In this document: piece by piece, positions 23,096-31,353 of the stretch
Layout of the letters: each line of letters starts with the position of its first letter
How positions within the stretch are numbered: position 1 is the stretch's first letter
IMG/VR virus record: IMGVR_UViG_3300046535_000317
Span: 1 to 59,658 of that record
Direction: 5' to 3' (one strand)
Origin: a virus
Length of the DNA: 59,658 bases
Notes under the pieces: model-generated
What the model was told of the DNA's origin: nothing
Database searches by the model: none
Seen by the model: only the letters and a program-made list of their open reading frames with translations
Position numbers and translations under genes: made by a program

Positions 23096-23311
23096 ATGCC
23101 CGCAGGCAGTTTAGGCGCATTGCGTGTGCGCGAAGATTTCAATCCGTCGAAAGACGATACTGTCACCAAGCTGAAGCGTTACACCGCCGATCTGATTGAT
23201 ATGTGCGAAGACCTCAAACATCTCGATCCCCGGCTTACAGCATTAGCGCAGACTTCCTACGAGGAAGCTGCTATGTGGGCAGTTAAAGCAGCAACAACAC
23301 AGAAAGGATAA
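23096..23311 (+). CDS. Acb2/Tad1-like cyclic-nucleotide sponge candidate, 71 aa
   Basis: After a short N-terminus (MPAGSLGALRVREDFNPSKD) come two helices: TVTKLKRYTADLIDMCEDLK and, after DPRL, TALAQTSYEEAAMWAVKAAT. The second helix matches the hairpin signature (E-x-A-x-M-W-A-x-K-A) that I associate with the Acb2/Tad1 hairpin domain. Those phage proteins bind cyclic di- and trinucleotides or cyclic ADP-ribose derivatives and block CBASS or Thoeris immunity. The length fits a minimal version. Assignment is by motif memory, not by search. Confidence 0.65.
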   Translation: MPAGSLGALRVREDFNPSKDDTVTKLKRYTADLIDMCEDLKHLDPRLTALAQTSYEEAAMWAVKAATTQKG

Positions 23312-23317
23312 TCATCA

Positions 23318-23884
23318 ATGATCAACTTCGACGCAACTAAATACAATCCTGAACAGGGTATCGCAAAGCACCCTGTCGGTAAGTTCCCTGCTGTCATCAG
23401 CGAGGTTAAGTTGGAAGGCAAGAGTGAGACTGACCATCATTTGATCGTGTTCTTTACGACACAAGCGGGATCAATCCGCAAGCAGTATAATATCGCTAGC
23501 GATAGTCAAGAAGACAACATGAAGAAAATGGTCGAGATTGCGCGCAACAATCTGTCGTCGCTCTGCTACGCCACTGGTGTGTTCAAGCTTGGAAATGGGC
23601 AGGAGTTAGTTAACGCGCGTTGCCAGATTGAGGTAAAGGAACAAACCAAAAATCCTCAATACAATGAGGTATCGAAAGTCTACGATGCCAATGGCAATGA
23701 ACCCGGAAAGGCTACGGCAGCGCCACAGCCGCAAGCGAATGGTGGGGGATGGGGGCAGGTACCCCAAGCACCGCAAAACGCACCAGCGCCAGCCCCTGCC
23801 CCGGCAGCACCACCTGCGCAGCCTGCATGGTCCCCTGGTCCGTCTGCTGCACCGGGAACGCCGCCACCCTGGGCAGGAAGGTAA
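23318..23884 (+). CDS. SSB-like protein with Pro/Ala-rich tail
   Basis: This 188-aa protein has an N-terminal region (KHPVGKFPAVISEVKLEGKS, then HLIVFFTTQAGSIRKQYNIA and VNARCQIEVKEQTKNP) in the style of DUF669-type phage single-strand binding proteins. From ~residue 130 it becomes a disordered Gly/Pro/Ala tail ending PPPWAGR. It would coat single-stranded DNA and recruit the Sak4-like ATPase; the tail probably serves partner binding. Ribosome site GAAAGGA. Confidence 0.7.
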   Translation: MINFDATKYNPEQGIAKHPVGKFPAVISEVKLEGKSETDHHLIVFFTTQAGSIRKQYNIASDSQEDNMKKMVEIARNNLSSLCYATGVFKLGNGQELVNARCQIEVKEQTKNPQYNEVSKVYDANGNEPGKATAAPQPQANGGGWGQVPQAPQNAPAPAPAPAAPPAQPAWSPGPSAAPGTPPPWAGR

Positions 23885-23908
23885 TCGCGCCCATTAAGAG
23901 CGTGAACT

Positions 23909-23946
23909 TGGCTGGGGAAGTTGGACGCATCCCTAGCCACTTTTTT
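23909..23946 (+). terminator. Rho-independent terminator after the SSB-like gene
   Basis: A 10-bp stem (TGGCTGGGGA / TCCCTAGCCA, one G-U pair), an 11-base loop and C-TTTTTT. It separates the SSB-like gene from the Cas4-like gene, so the later replication genes may need read-through or their own promoter. Confidence 0.85.
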
Positions 23947-23969
23947 ATACCTATCCTATTGGATATCTG

Positions 23970-24863
23970 ATGACCGACTTCAAGCCAACACGCGAAGCTG
24001 ATGGCAGCTTGTCACCGGCAACCATATCGGCAATTAATGCCGAGCTATATCATTTGCTTGACGAATATAGTGAAGAAAAATACCCATCAAAGCATCGTGA
24101 GCATTTAGGCGTTTCGATTATTGGCGAGAAATGTCACCGCAAGCTGTGGTACAGTTTCAGATGGGCCAAACTCGAAAAGCATATACCGCGCATAAAGCGG
24201 CTATTTCAGCGTGGTCATCTGGAAGAACCAAAGTTTGCCGATATACTCGGATGGATGGGCTTTTATGTACGCACTATTGATCAGGCAACTAATCGACAAT
24301 ATCGCTTTACTGCTGTCAATGGCCATTATGGCGGCAGTGGTGATAGCGTTGCCCTTTTACCTTGGTTTCAAAATGATGAAGACCTTCGTATTCTAGTGGA
24401 GTATAAGACTGCGAATGCTAAGTCATTTGCGGCGATGAAAAAAGATGGACTGCAAAAGTCAAAGCCGATACACTATATCCAGATGTGTGGGTATGCAAAG
24501 GCTTTTGGCATTCGCTATGGTCTATACCTCGCGATCAATAAAGACGATGATGATATTCATTTCGAGTTTCTCGAACTTGATTGGAACGTCGCGACATTGA
24601 TGGAAAAGAAAGCCGCTGATATAATCAACTCGCAAATAGCGCCACCAAGGATTAGCGACAACCCGGCTTGGTTCGAGTGTAAGTATTGCGCCTTCCAAGA
24701 TGTGTGCCATCATGGTGAATGTGTGGAGATTAACTGTCGTTCGTGTAAGCATGCACAGCCGATTGAAGATGCGAAGTGGCGATGCAACTTGTGGAACGCG
24801 GTCATACCAGATAGAGCGGCGATAGAGAAAGGGTGTGGCCAGCATGAGAGTATTAACGTATGA
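23970..24863 (+). CDS. Cas4-like PD-(D/E)XK nuclease with Fe-S cysteines
   Basis: This 297-aa protein shows the Cas4/RecB-type nuclease motifs: IGEKCHRKLWYSFRW (first Cys), GGSGDSVALLPW (Asp), ILVEYKTANAKSF (ExK) and IHYIQMCGYAKAFG (QxxxY). CKYCAFQDVC near residue 240 completes four cysteines able to bind a 4Fe-4S cluster. A further Cys-rich tail (CVEINCRSCKHAQ ... CNLW ... GCGQ) is unusual. It probably trims DNA ends in replication or recombination. No CRISPR genes are present. Confidence 0.85.
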   Translation: MTDFKPTREADGSLSPATISAINAELYHLLDEYSEEKYPSKHREHLGVSIIGEKCHRKLWYSFRWAKLEKHIPRIKRLFQRGHLEEPKFADILGWMGFYVRTIDQATNRQYRFTAVNGHYGGSGDSVALLPWFQNDEDLRILVEYKTANAKSFAAMKKDGLQKSKPIHYIQMCGYAKAFGIRYGLYLAINKDDDDIHFEFLELDWNVATLMEKKAADIINSQIAPPRISDNPAWFECKYCAFQDVCHHGECVEINCRSCKHAQPIEDAKWRCNLWNAVIPDRAAIEKGCGQHESINV

Positions 24864-25363
24864 AATATTTAGACAACATAAGTCAAGAGTACCTTAAATC
24901 AATTTTGCACTATAATCCTGATACAGGATTATGGACTTGGATCGCGCGTCGTCCGAAGATTAGAGTAGGTGATATTGCAGGAGGATTATCAGAAGACGGC
25001 TATCTAAAAATTAGAATTGATAGAAAGAAATATCTTGCCCACAGGTTAGCGCATTTGTACATGACTGGTAAATGGCCAGATGAAGAAATTGATCACGAAG
25101 ATTTATGCAGAGCTAATTGTAAATGGGATAACATAAGAGAGGCTACGCGCACACAAAATTTTGGAAATCAGCGAAAATATTCTAACAATAAGAGTGGCAT
25201 TAAAGGTGTATGTTGGGATAAAGATGCTCGCAAATGGCTTGCTCAAATACAAGTAAACAGCCGCAAAATTAAGCTTGGCCGATATCGTAACATTGAAGAC
25301 GCAGCGAAGGCATATGAAAGTGCAGCGCGCTGGTATTTTGGCAAATTTGCGAGAACAAAATGA
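24860..25363 (+). CDS. HNH homing endonuclease with AP2 domain
   Basis: The 167-aa product has an HNH nuclease (LAHRLAHLYMTGKWP, EIDHEDLCRANCKWDNIRE, TQNFGNQ) followed by an AP2 DNA-binding domain (GIKGVCWDKDARKWLAQIQV, then KLGRYRNIEDAAKAYESAA). It is inserted between the Cas4-like and helicase genes with ATGA overlaps at both ends, so it does not disrupt the operon. Confidence 0.92.
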   Translation: MKYLDNISQEYLKSILHYNPDTGLWTWIARRPKIRVGDIAGGLSEDGYLKIRIDRKKYLAHRLAHLYMTGKWPDEEIDHEDLCRANCKWDNIREATRTQNFGNQRKYSNNKSGIKGVCWDKDARKWLAQIQVNSRKIKLGRYRNIEDAAKAYESAARWYFGKFARTK

Positions 25364-26979
25364 TACAACCTCGTTGGTATCAAGAGGAAGCTATTAATGC
25401 TATATACCACTATTTTACAAAAAATAGCGGAAACCCAGTCATTGGCCTGCCAACAGGATCAGGTAAGACTTTGATACCAGCCATCTTCATTCAGCGTGTG
25501 TTGAGACATTGGCCAACACAACGCTTCCTGATGCTCACTCACGTAAAAGAATTGATTGAACAGGCAGCTAATGTAATGAACTTGGTATGGCCAGAGGCAC
25601 CGCTTGGCATTTACTCGGCTGGCCTCAAATCAAAGCAACTCGCAAATAGCATAATTTTTGCAGGAATACAAAGTGCCATCAAAAACCCAATGGCCTTCGG
25701 TACAAGAAACATAATCTTTGTTGACGAAGTACACATGGTTAATCAAGACGAAACCTCGATGTATAGAACCTTTCTCGCTGCAATGAAATTGATAAATCCT
25801 GATGTGAAGCTAGTTGGGCTATCAGCGACATTATATCGGATGGGGCAAGGCTACATTACAGACGGCGGATTGTTCACAGATATAATCTACGATATGACAG
25901 GACTAAACGGCTTCAATAGGCTAATCGCAGAAGGTCATTTGTGTACGCTTGTGCCTCGCCGCACTACTCAAGAGCTAGATGTCTCCAATGTAGGTATCTC
26001 AAAAGGAGATTACATTGGCAGCCAGTTGCAACATGCTGTTGATAAAAATGACATTACATATAAAGCATTGCGAGAAAGCATTGAATTTGGACACGATAGA
26101 AAATCATGGTTAATTTTTTCTAGTGGAATTTCGCACGCCAATCATATCGCTGAAATGCTAAATGCCTTTGGCATAGAATGCGCTTCTGTTCATAGTAAAC
26201 AAACGCCAGAATACAATGACACAGCAATCAAAGCCTTTAAGAACGGTCAGCTAAGAGCTATTGCTAATTATGGAAAGCTAACAACAGGTTTCGATTACGC
26301 AGGCATAGACTTAATAATAATGCTTCGGCCAACTCTTTCCATTCCCCTTTGGGTACAGATGTTAGGCCGTGGCACTAGACCGTGCGCAGCAACCAATAAG
26401 CAAAACTGCATGGTACTTGACTTTGCACGAAATACACCAAGGTTAGGTTGCGTCAACGATCCGATCATTCCTCGAAAGAAGAATAGTGCTCCTGGTGATG
26501 TGCCAGTAAAGCTTTGCCCTGAGTGTGGCACGTACAATCATACGCGTGTGCAATTCTGTACCTCGTGTGGTCACGAGTTTCAGTTTCAAAATAAGCTAGT
26601 TGCAAAGTCAGGGCTGCACGAAATAATCAAGACGGATATTTCAACTATCCCAATTTACGAAACATTTGATGTCGCCCATGTAACTTATAGTAAGCGACAA
26701 AAGGTTGATTATATGGCGAATGGAGAAAGAAACATTAGACCCGCATATATACGAGCGACTTACGTGTGCGGAATGCAAGCATTTAGCGAAAACGTGTTTC
26801 CCGAAGGCAAGCCATATGCTAAAATGCTGTTTCACAAATGGTGGATGCAACGTGCCAATGGCAATGCACCGGCAACAGCAGACGAAGTGCTGCCACATAT
26901 AAATAAGCTAAGACATCCTAAGCGAATTAAAGTATGGGTTAATCGCAAATGGCCTGAGATTGTAAGTGCGGAGTATTGA
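25360..26979 (+). CDS. DEAD/DEAH-box superfamily 2 helicase
   Basis: This 539-aa protein carries motif I GLPTGSGKTLIPA, Ia MLTHVKELIEQA, II FVDEVHMVN (DEVH), III VGLSATLYRMG, then IV-VI including ANYGKLTTGFDYAGIDLIIM and VQMLGRGTRPC. A C-terminal zinc ribbon follows (CPECGTYNHTRVQFCTSCGH). It is the UvsW/RecG-like type of helicase used in phage replication and recombination. Its neighbours are the Cas4-like nuclease and polymerase. Confidence 0.92.
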   Translation: MIQPRWYQEEAINAIYHYFTKNSGNPVIGLPTGSGKTLIPAIFIQRVLRHWPTQRFLMLTHVKELIEQAANVMNLVWPEAPLGIYSAGLKSKQLANSIIFAGIQSAIKNPMAFGTRNIIFVDEVHMVNQDETSMYRTFLAAMKLINPDVKLVGLSATLYRMGQGYITDGGLFTDIIYDMTGLNGFNRLIAEGHLCTLVPRRTTQELDVSNVGISKGDYIGSQLQHAVDKNDITYKALRESIEFGHDRKSWLIFSSGISHANHIAEMLNAFGIECASVHSKQTPEYNDTAIKAFKNGQLRAIANYGKLTTGFDYAGIDLIIMLRPTLSIPLWVQMLGRGTRPCAATNKQNCMVLDFARNTPRLGCVNDPIIPRKKNSAPGDVPVKLCPECGTYNHTRVQFCTSCGHEFQFQNKLVAKSGLHEIIKTDISTIPIYETFDVAHVTYSKRQKVDYMANGERNIRPAYIRATYVCGMQAFSENVFPEGKPYAKMLFHKWWMQRANGNAPATADEVLPHINKLRHPKRIKVWVNRKWPEIVSAEY

Positions 26980-26980
26980 A

Positions 26981-27190
26981 ATGATAGCAAAGTGCGTTGG
27001 CGGCCCTATGGATGGGCACGAACAAATTATTAGCGATAGATGTAAAATAGGTGAAGCTATAAGAATAGCTGAAATGCCAAAATTCCAATTGTTCAGCTAC
27101 ATTCCGTCTTACGAAGAAAGTCAACGGTCAATATTAATACGATATCATGTGTATATACTCACAAGTGAAAAAACATTGACGCCGCAATGA
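26981..27190 (+). CDS. Small conserved phage protein, 69 aa
   Basis: ATG 26981 lies just after the helicase stop. The opening MIAKCVGGPMDGHEQII is a pattern frequent in phage mini-proteins of unknown role. The rest is beta-prone. It overlaps the next start by ATGA. Confidence 0.65.
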   Translation: MIAKCVGGPMDGHEQIISDRCKIGEAIRIAEMPKFQLFSYIPSYEESQRSILIRYHVYILTSEKTLTPQ

Positions 27191-27417
27191 TTAAGCCAAC
27201 CCTCCGCGAAGCTGACCGCATTGATATCTACTCCTACGTCCAGGGAATAATTCGCAAATTGAAAGATGAGAAGCAATACCCCTATCGCACTTGTCTAAAT
27301 TGCCAACACTTTACCGAAGGCTTGGAACAGTGTAATCTCTACAATCAACGACCGCCGGCAAGGGTTATTGCATTTGGGTGTTCTTCCCATTTTGACATAG
27401 AAGGTATCCCCTTTTGA
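27187..27417 (+). CDS. Small Cys-containing protein, 76 aa
   Basis: YPYRTCLNCQHFTEGLEQCN and VIAFGCSSHFDIEGIPF give four cysteines in a CxxC-x8-C-x18-C spacing suited to zinc binding. It overlaps the polymerase start by ATGA. No further clue to function. Confidence 0.65.
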   Translation: MIKPTLREADRIDIYSYVQGIIRKLKDEKQYPYRTCLNCQHFTEGLEQCNLYNQRPPARVIAFGCSSHFDIEGIPF

Positions 27418-29381
27418 AGAAGTCAACACAAACCTCCTTTGCCGACAGCTTATCCTTTGCCGACAGCTTAGTCGAGCTACGACCATATATAGCGCGTGAG
27501 CCGTTACAATGCGAGCTAGCTACAGATGCCGAGATCATGCTTAATGCTGGCGGCACATTGATTTGTGACACCGAAACGTATGCTAACTATCATTTAATTT
27601 GTTTTCGCGATATTAAGACGCACAAGGTAATTCAGTTCGAGATAAGAGCAACAGATGACTACACAACAGATAACTACAGCCCGCACAAATTATCTTGGAT
27701 TATGCATAGCTATTGTGTTGTTGGTTTCAACCTGCATAAATATGATCTCCCTATCATCTGGTGTGGGCAGAAATTTCGCGACCTTGGCACACTTAATCGA
27801 CTATCTGCCGAAATAATTCACAACAACACATGGCCACAGCAGCTTCAAAAAGATTTCGATTTCAAGATATGGCCAACGAATACGATTGATCTCATTGAAG
27901 TATGTCCTGGTGTCCACAGTCTTAAACTCTACATGGGGCGATTGCACTCCAAGCGATTGCAGGATTTGCCATTTGACCCCACTAAGCCACTGATAGCCGA
28001 GCAAGTCGAGATCGTAAAATCCTACTGCCTCAATGACATTGGTGGCACAGAAGAACTATTCCTGTTTAATCGAGAGCGCATTCAGTTACGTGAAGAATTA
28101 GGCCGCGAATATCATGCCGACTTGCGCTCAAAATCAGATGCGCAGATGGCCGAGACTATGGTGGCGAAAGAGATACAGCAGAAAACTGGCAATTGGCCAA
28201 AGAAAGGCAATTTGAATGAGCGACGATCATTTGGATATATACGTCCTGCCTACATGGAGTTTGCCACACCGCAGCTACAAAAGCTTCTACAAGATGTTTT
28301 ATCAACTGAGTTCACAGCGCAACACGGTGAATTATCTAAGCCAGCCATATTTAATAACTATCACTTCCAGCTTGGAACTCTTCGATACAAATTCGGCATA
28401 GGAGGATTGCATAGCTGTGAAGAAAACATAAGCCATAAGGCGTCTACTGATTGCATGATCATTGATCGCGATGTGGCCAGCTACTACCCTGCAATCATCA
28501 TCAATCAAGGGTTATACCCAAAACACGTAGGCCCGGTGTTTCTGGAAGTCTATACCAAAATGCGCGATGATCGCATTAGTGCAAAAAAGCTAAAGCATTT
28601 CGCACGAGACAAGGGATTGAAAATTGCGCTCAATGGCGTTAGCGGCAAATTCAATTCAGAATATTCAATTTTTTATGATCCTCAGTGCTATCTACAAATG
28701 ACACTGACCGGCCAGTTGTCTGTGCTCATGTTGGCAGAGTTTTTAGATAGCGTCGATATTCGAGTCATCAGCGCAAATACAGATGGCGTTGTGTCGCTAT
28801 GCAATCGCAACGACTATCACAGAATGCTAGATGTTGTAACCGTGTGGGAAAAGTTAACTGGCTTCACCACCGAAGAAACGCAATACAAAGCTTATTACGG
28901 CCGGGACGTAAATGCATACTTCGCATTGAAACTCGATGGCTCAGTCAAGGTCAAAGGGCCATATAGCGAAGTAGGTTCGCAGACAGGCACCAAGCTCGAC
29001 AACAATCCAATTTGTCTGATCTGTTCAGATGCAGTTAAAGCACTGCTAGCTGATGGCACACCAATCGAAAAGACCATTTACGGGTGCCAAGACATCACGC
29101 GATTTCTGACTGTGCGTAATGTTGCTGCACCGGGTGCCCACAAGCAGGGGTATTATCTCGGCAAGGTCGTGCGCTGGTTCTACAGCACGAAAATAGGCGG
29201 AACAATCAACTATGGTGCCAATGGAAACAAGGTGCCGGAAACGGAAAACGCATGGCCTTGCATGGAGCTACCAAGCGAGATGCCAGACCACATAAATTAT
29301 CAATACTATATAAACAAGACGATAGGCATCTTGTATGACATTGGCTATTTGCGAAGGCCGGAACAGATGAAGCTATTTTGA
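27414..29381 (+). CDS. Family B-type DNA polymerase
   Basis: This 655-aa enzyme has a 3'-5' exonuclease: Exo I CDTETY (D52, E54), Exo II VVGFNLHKYDLPI and Exo III YCLNDIGGTEEL. Polymerase motifs follow: motif A IDRDVASYYPAIII (~351), motif B LKIALNGVSGKFNS (~402) and motif C SANTDGVVSL (~455). Motif C has NTD where most family B enzymes have DTD. It is short for the family and lacks a terminal-protein domain. It completes the replication module and converges with the late region, overlapping its last gene by 9 bases. Confidence 0.9.
   Translation: MKKSTQTSFADSLSFADSLVELRPYIAREPLQCELATDAEIMLNAGGTLICDTETYANYHLICFRDIKTHKVIQFEIRATDDYTTDNYSPHKLSWIMHSYCVVGFNLHKYDLPIIWCGQKFRDLGTLNRLSAEIIHNNTWPQQLQKDFDFKIWPTNTIDLIEVCPGVHSLKLYMGRLHSKRLQDLPFDPTKPLIAEQVEIVKSYCLNDIGGTEELFLFNRERIQLREELGREYHADLRSKSDAQMAETMVAKEIQQKTGNWPKKGNLNERRSFGYIRPAYMEFATPQLQKLLQDVLSTEFTAQHGELSKPAIFNNYHFQLGTLRYKFGIGGLHSCEENISHKASTDCMIIDRDVASYYPAIIINQGLYPKHVGPVFLEVYTKMRDDRISAKKLKHFARDKGLKIALNGVSGKFNSEYSIFYDPQCYLQMTLTGQLSVLMLAEFLDSVDIRVISANTDGVVSLCNRNDYHRMLDVVTVWEKLTGFTTEETQYKAYYGRDVNAYFALKLDGSVKVKGPYSEVGSQTGTKLDNNPICLICSDAVKALLADGTPIEKTIYGCQDITRFLTVRNVAAPGAHKQGYYLGKVVRWFYSTKIGGTINYGANGNKVPETENAWPCMELPSEMPDHINYQYYINKTIGILYDIGYLRRPEQMKLF
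27435..27470. repeat. 18-bp tandem duplication in the polymerase gene
   Basis: Two exact copies of TCCTTTGCCGACAGCTTA give SFADSLSFADSL at residues 8-19 of the polymerase. Confidence 0.95.
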
Positions 29382-29885
29382 TACCTCGTATCGAACCTTT
29401 GGTGTATCTATACAAACCGGCCAATTCAATATTTTTTGCAAAGGATTGCAAATAAAACAGGCTTTCGAATAATAGTCGGCCGGACCAGGAACGCTGATAT
29501 CTGGCAGGATAAATGGTCGCCGTAATTTCTCGGAGAACGATTGCCGTCCCGGTCCAAAATATCGTTCTGTCTTCTCCAATTCATGCGTTATACCATCTGA
29601 ACCTGTGATGGTACGGCTAACGTGCAGCGAATTTACAGGAACACAACTTCTATAGTTATCATGCAAGTCCACAGTCCATTCGACTACTACACAGCCGTTA
29701 GCTTTGATTTCATCAAAATAATTAGCATCTGGCCCACATTCGGATTTACCAGGAACAATCACACCAAACAATCTCTCATATGGACCATTCCTATCTATTG
29801 TCCATAAAGTTAGAGGAACAGTAAGCATAACAGTACCGAGCATCAGCAAGAAAGTGGATAAAACTTGTACAATCCATTTCAACAT
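29373..29885 (-). CDS. Membrane-anchored hypothetical protein, 170 aa
   Basis: I take the ATG at 29885, which opens a membrane segment (MLKWIVQVLSTFLLMLGTVM); a longer frame would overlap the upstream gene extensively. The remainder, with several cysteines (SECGPD, GCVVVEW, CFICNP, VCIDTP), would lie outside the cytoplasm. It is the last gene of the late region, in a run of membrane proteins. Function unknown. Confidence 0.65.
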   Translation of the reverse strand: MLKWIVQVLSTFLLMLGTVMLTVPLTLWTIDRNGPYERLFGVIVPGKSECGPDANYFDEIKANGCVVVEWTVDLHDNYRSCVPVNSLHVSRTITGSDGITHELEKTERYFGPGRQSFSEKLRRPFILPDISVPGPADYYSKACFICNPLQKILNWPVCIDTPKVRYEVSK

Positions 29886-29899
29886 GAGCAACAATTCTT

Positions 29900-30190
29900 C
29901 TATAATTTGTGCATCCCAAGGTAGGCGGCTATGGTGCCGATTACTGTCCCCATGAATAGCACAATCCATTTGATGGTGTCCATGATTTGCACCCATGCCA
30001 CACGCGCGGCTTTTTGTGTTCGCCAGTCCTCTTGCACCTGTTGAACTACTGACATGCTAGTTTTAAAGTCGCCAACTTGACTAGCTAAGGCGCGCGTTGC
30101 CTCCGATTGTGCAGCCATAACCTGTTCAATTAGCGCGAGGCGAGTTTCTATTTTTCGCAATATTGTCTCATCTGATTCCCGCGCGGACAT
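29900..30190 (-). CDS. Coiled-coil protein with C-terminal membrane helix, 96 aa
   Basis: Residues 1-65 are helical (ETILRKIETRLALIEQVMAA, QVGDFKTSMSVVQQVQED); residues ~70-92 form one membrane helix (IVLFMGTVIGTIAAYLG). The layout resembles XhlA/haemolysin-type accessory holins. AGAGGGA precedes the ATG. A lysis role is inferred from layout and position. Confidence 0.65.
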   Translation of the reverse strand: MSARESDETILRKIETRLALIEQVMAAQSEATRALASQVGDFKTSMSVVQQVQEDWRTQKAARVAWVQIMDTIKWIVLFMGTVIGTIAAYLGMHKL

Positions 30191-30202
30191 TTCGTCCCTC
30201 TA

Positions 30203-30313
30203 TCAGAACCAGCGTCGAGTCGGATAATACACAATGCACGCGGCAACACAAAAACCTAAACCCATAAACAAGCCTTCAACAAACCAGACAAGCAATCCAT
30301 TGGCGGTAATCAT
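30203..30313 (-). CDS. Small membrane protein, 36 aa
   Basis: ATG 30313 follows AGAGGAATAGCAA. The product has one membrane helix (LLVWFVEGLFMGLGFCVAAC) and ends PTRRWF. Good ribosome site and tight packing support it; function unknown. Confidence 0.65.
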   Translation of the reverse strand: MITANGLLVWFVEGLFMGLGFCVAACIVYYPTRRWF

Positions 30314-30341
30314 TTGCTATTCCTCTCTAATTCCTCTCTGC

Positions 30342-30491
30342 TTACCTCACTATCAGCAAAATCAGAATAATCAACAGCACAAGCCCAATCCCCCCGCCAC
30401 CATAGTAACCAGGACCACCACCGCGCCAGTAACCAAAGCCACCAAAGCCAACTAAAATGAGAATGATAATCAATATTAGAATCGGGTCCAT
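30342..30491 (-). CDS. Small membrane protein with Gly/Tyr loop, 49 aa
   Basis: The product is MDPILILIIILILVGFGGFG, then YWRGGGPGYYGGGGIG and a second hydrophobic stretch ending IVR. This two-helix, GGGGYYG-type layout is common in small proteobacterial DUF3309-like membrane proteins. It is probably part of the envelope or lysis cluster. Confidence 0.75.
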   Translation of the reverse strand: MDPILILIIILILVGFGGFGYWRGGGPGYYGGGGIGLVLLIILILLIVR

Positions 30492-30552
30492 TGGTCATTA
30501 TCCTTAATAGGCAGGGGGCATTTGCGCCCCCTTATCCCAGCCGCCAACTGAA

Positions 30553-31269
30553 TTACCCACCCATGCCGTAATTCACAATTACGCCAGTGCGAAACGTCGA
30601 GCCGACTTCAATTTCGGTTCCAGGCTGAAGCAGGAATTTGCCGCTGCCAAACTTCCAATCAACAAACGTGTTGACGGTCGTGTTGCTGTTGGCTTGATAG
30701 ATCATGCCCACACCAAGCAGCCCTTTTACGCTCGTCTTGTTACGCACAATAATCGCGTCCAAGTCTGGCGCAGCGAACAAGGTGCGTTCCTGCGTGATCC
30801 GCACACCAGCCGAGACATACGGATGGGCCGTCGAGTTGATCGCTCCAACCGGGATCGGCGGCAGCGCGGGAAATCCAGCCGCAGCGTTGCTGAATAAACC
30901 ACTCAGGGCAGAGATAGGAGCCCCGTACATGACCTTAAAGTCACCGCTCTGCTGTCGGGGGCCAATCTCGCCCATAATCGTCCTGTTGTCGATATTGCTG
31001 TAAGCGTAGTTGGCTTGGAACGCGAGAAAACGATCATCTGCAATTGCCATCGCGTACCCACAATTGAAGTTCGCCAAGCCAGCCGCTTCGTAGGTGGCCG
31101 CCAGATTGCCGCTGACTTTGGTCGCCTCACCACCGACGCCAGCACCGCAGTAGAAGCCAGAACCGCCATAGAAGACCGGCGCACGCGGAGCCACGGCCTT
31201 CAGCGGCAGATCAGCAGCCTGTGCTACGCCGCCTGTGAGTAGTGCGGCAAGAACAAGGAATTTGCGCAT
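30553..31269 (-). CDS. Outer-membrane beta-barrel protein (Omp25/31-like)
   Basis: ATG 31269 follows GGGGTGAAAG. The signal peptide MRKFLVLAALLTGGVAQA is followed by AADLPLKAVAPRAPVFYGGS, the hallmark opening of Hyphomicrobiales outer-membrane proteins. About 238 aa of alternating strands end with FRTGVIVNYGMGG. Two cysteines occur early (FYCGAGVG, FNCGYAM). A phage gene for a host-type porin or surface protein could alter receptors, exclude other phages or aid lysis. It is flanked by the holin candidate and tiny membrane proteins. Confidence 0.8.
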   Translation of the reverse strand: MRKFLVLAALLTGGVAQAADLPLKAVAPRAPVFYGGSGFYCGAGVGGEATKVSGNLAATYEAAGLANFNCGYAMAIADDRFLAFQANYAYSNIDNRTIMGEIGPRQQSGDFKVMYGAPISALSGLFSNAAAGFPALPPIPVGAINSTAHPYVSAGVRITQERTLFAAPDLDAIIVRNKTSVKGLLGVGMIYQANSNTTVNTFVDWKFGSGKFLLQPGTEIEVGSTFRTGVIVNYGMGG

Positions 31270-31280
31270 TTCTTTCACCC

Positions 31281-31353
31281 CTATGTTGCGAGCACCCCAT
31301 GATGCCCACAAACAGGCGTATCACTAAAACGTGTGGCAGTTATGCAACATACC
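31281..31353. promoter_or_regulatory. Split dyad in the leader of the outer-membrane protein gene
   Basis: On the minus strand GTATGTTGCAT (31342-31352) and CTCGCAACATA (31282-31292) are complementary half-sites about 49 bases apart, the second ending directly before AGGGGTGAAAG. The same two 11-mers are adjacent at 14309-14338. Confidence 0.6.

Noticed and set aside
23680-23940. Leftward Gly/Ala-rich frame opposite the SSB-like tail
   Set aside because: Mirror image of the Pro/Ala codons of the real tail; no ribosome site.
23970-24863. CRISPR-Cas adaptation gene
   Set aside because: Although Cas4-like, no cas1/cas2 gene and no repeat-spacer array were seen; the context is phage replication.
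30310-30498. Leftward 62-aa Trp-rich frame
   Set aside because: It is the shifted frame of the 49-aa Gly/Tyr membrane protein at 30342-30491, which has the familiar composition.
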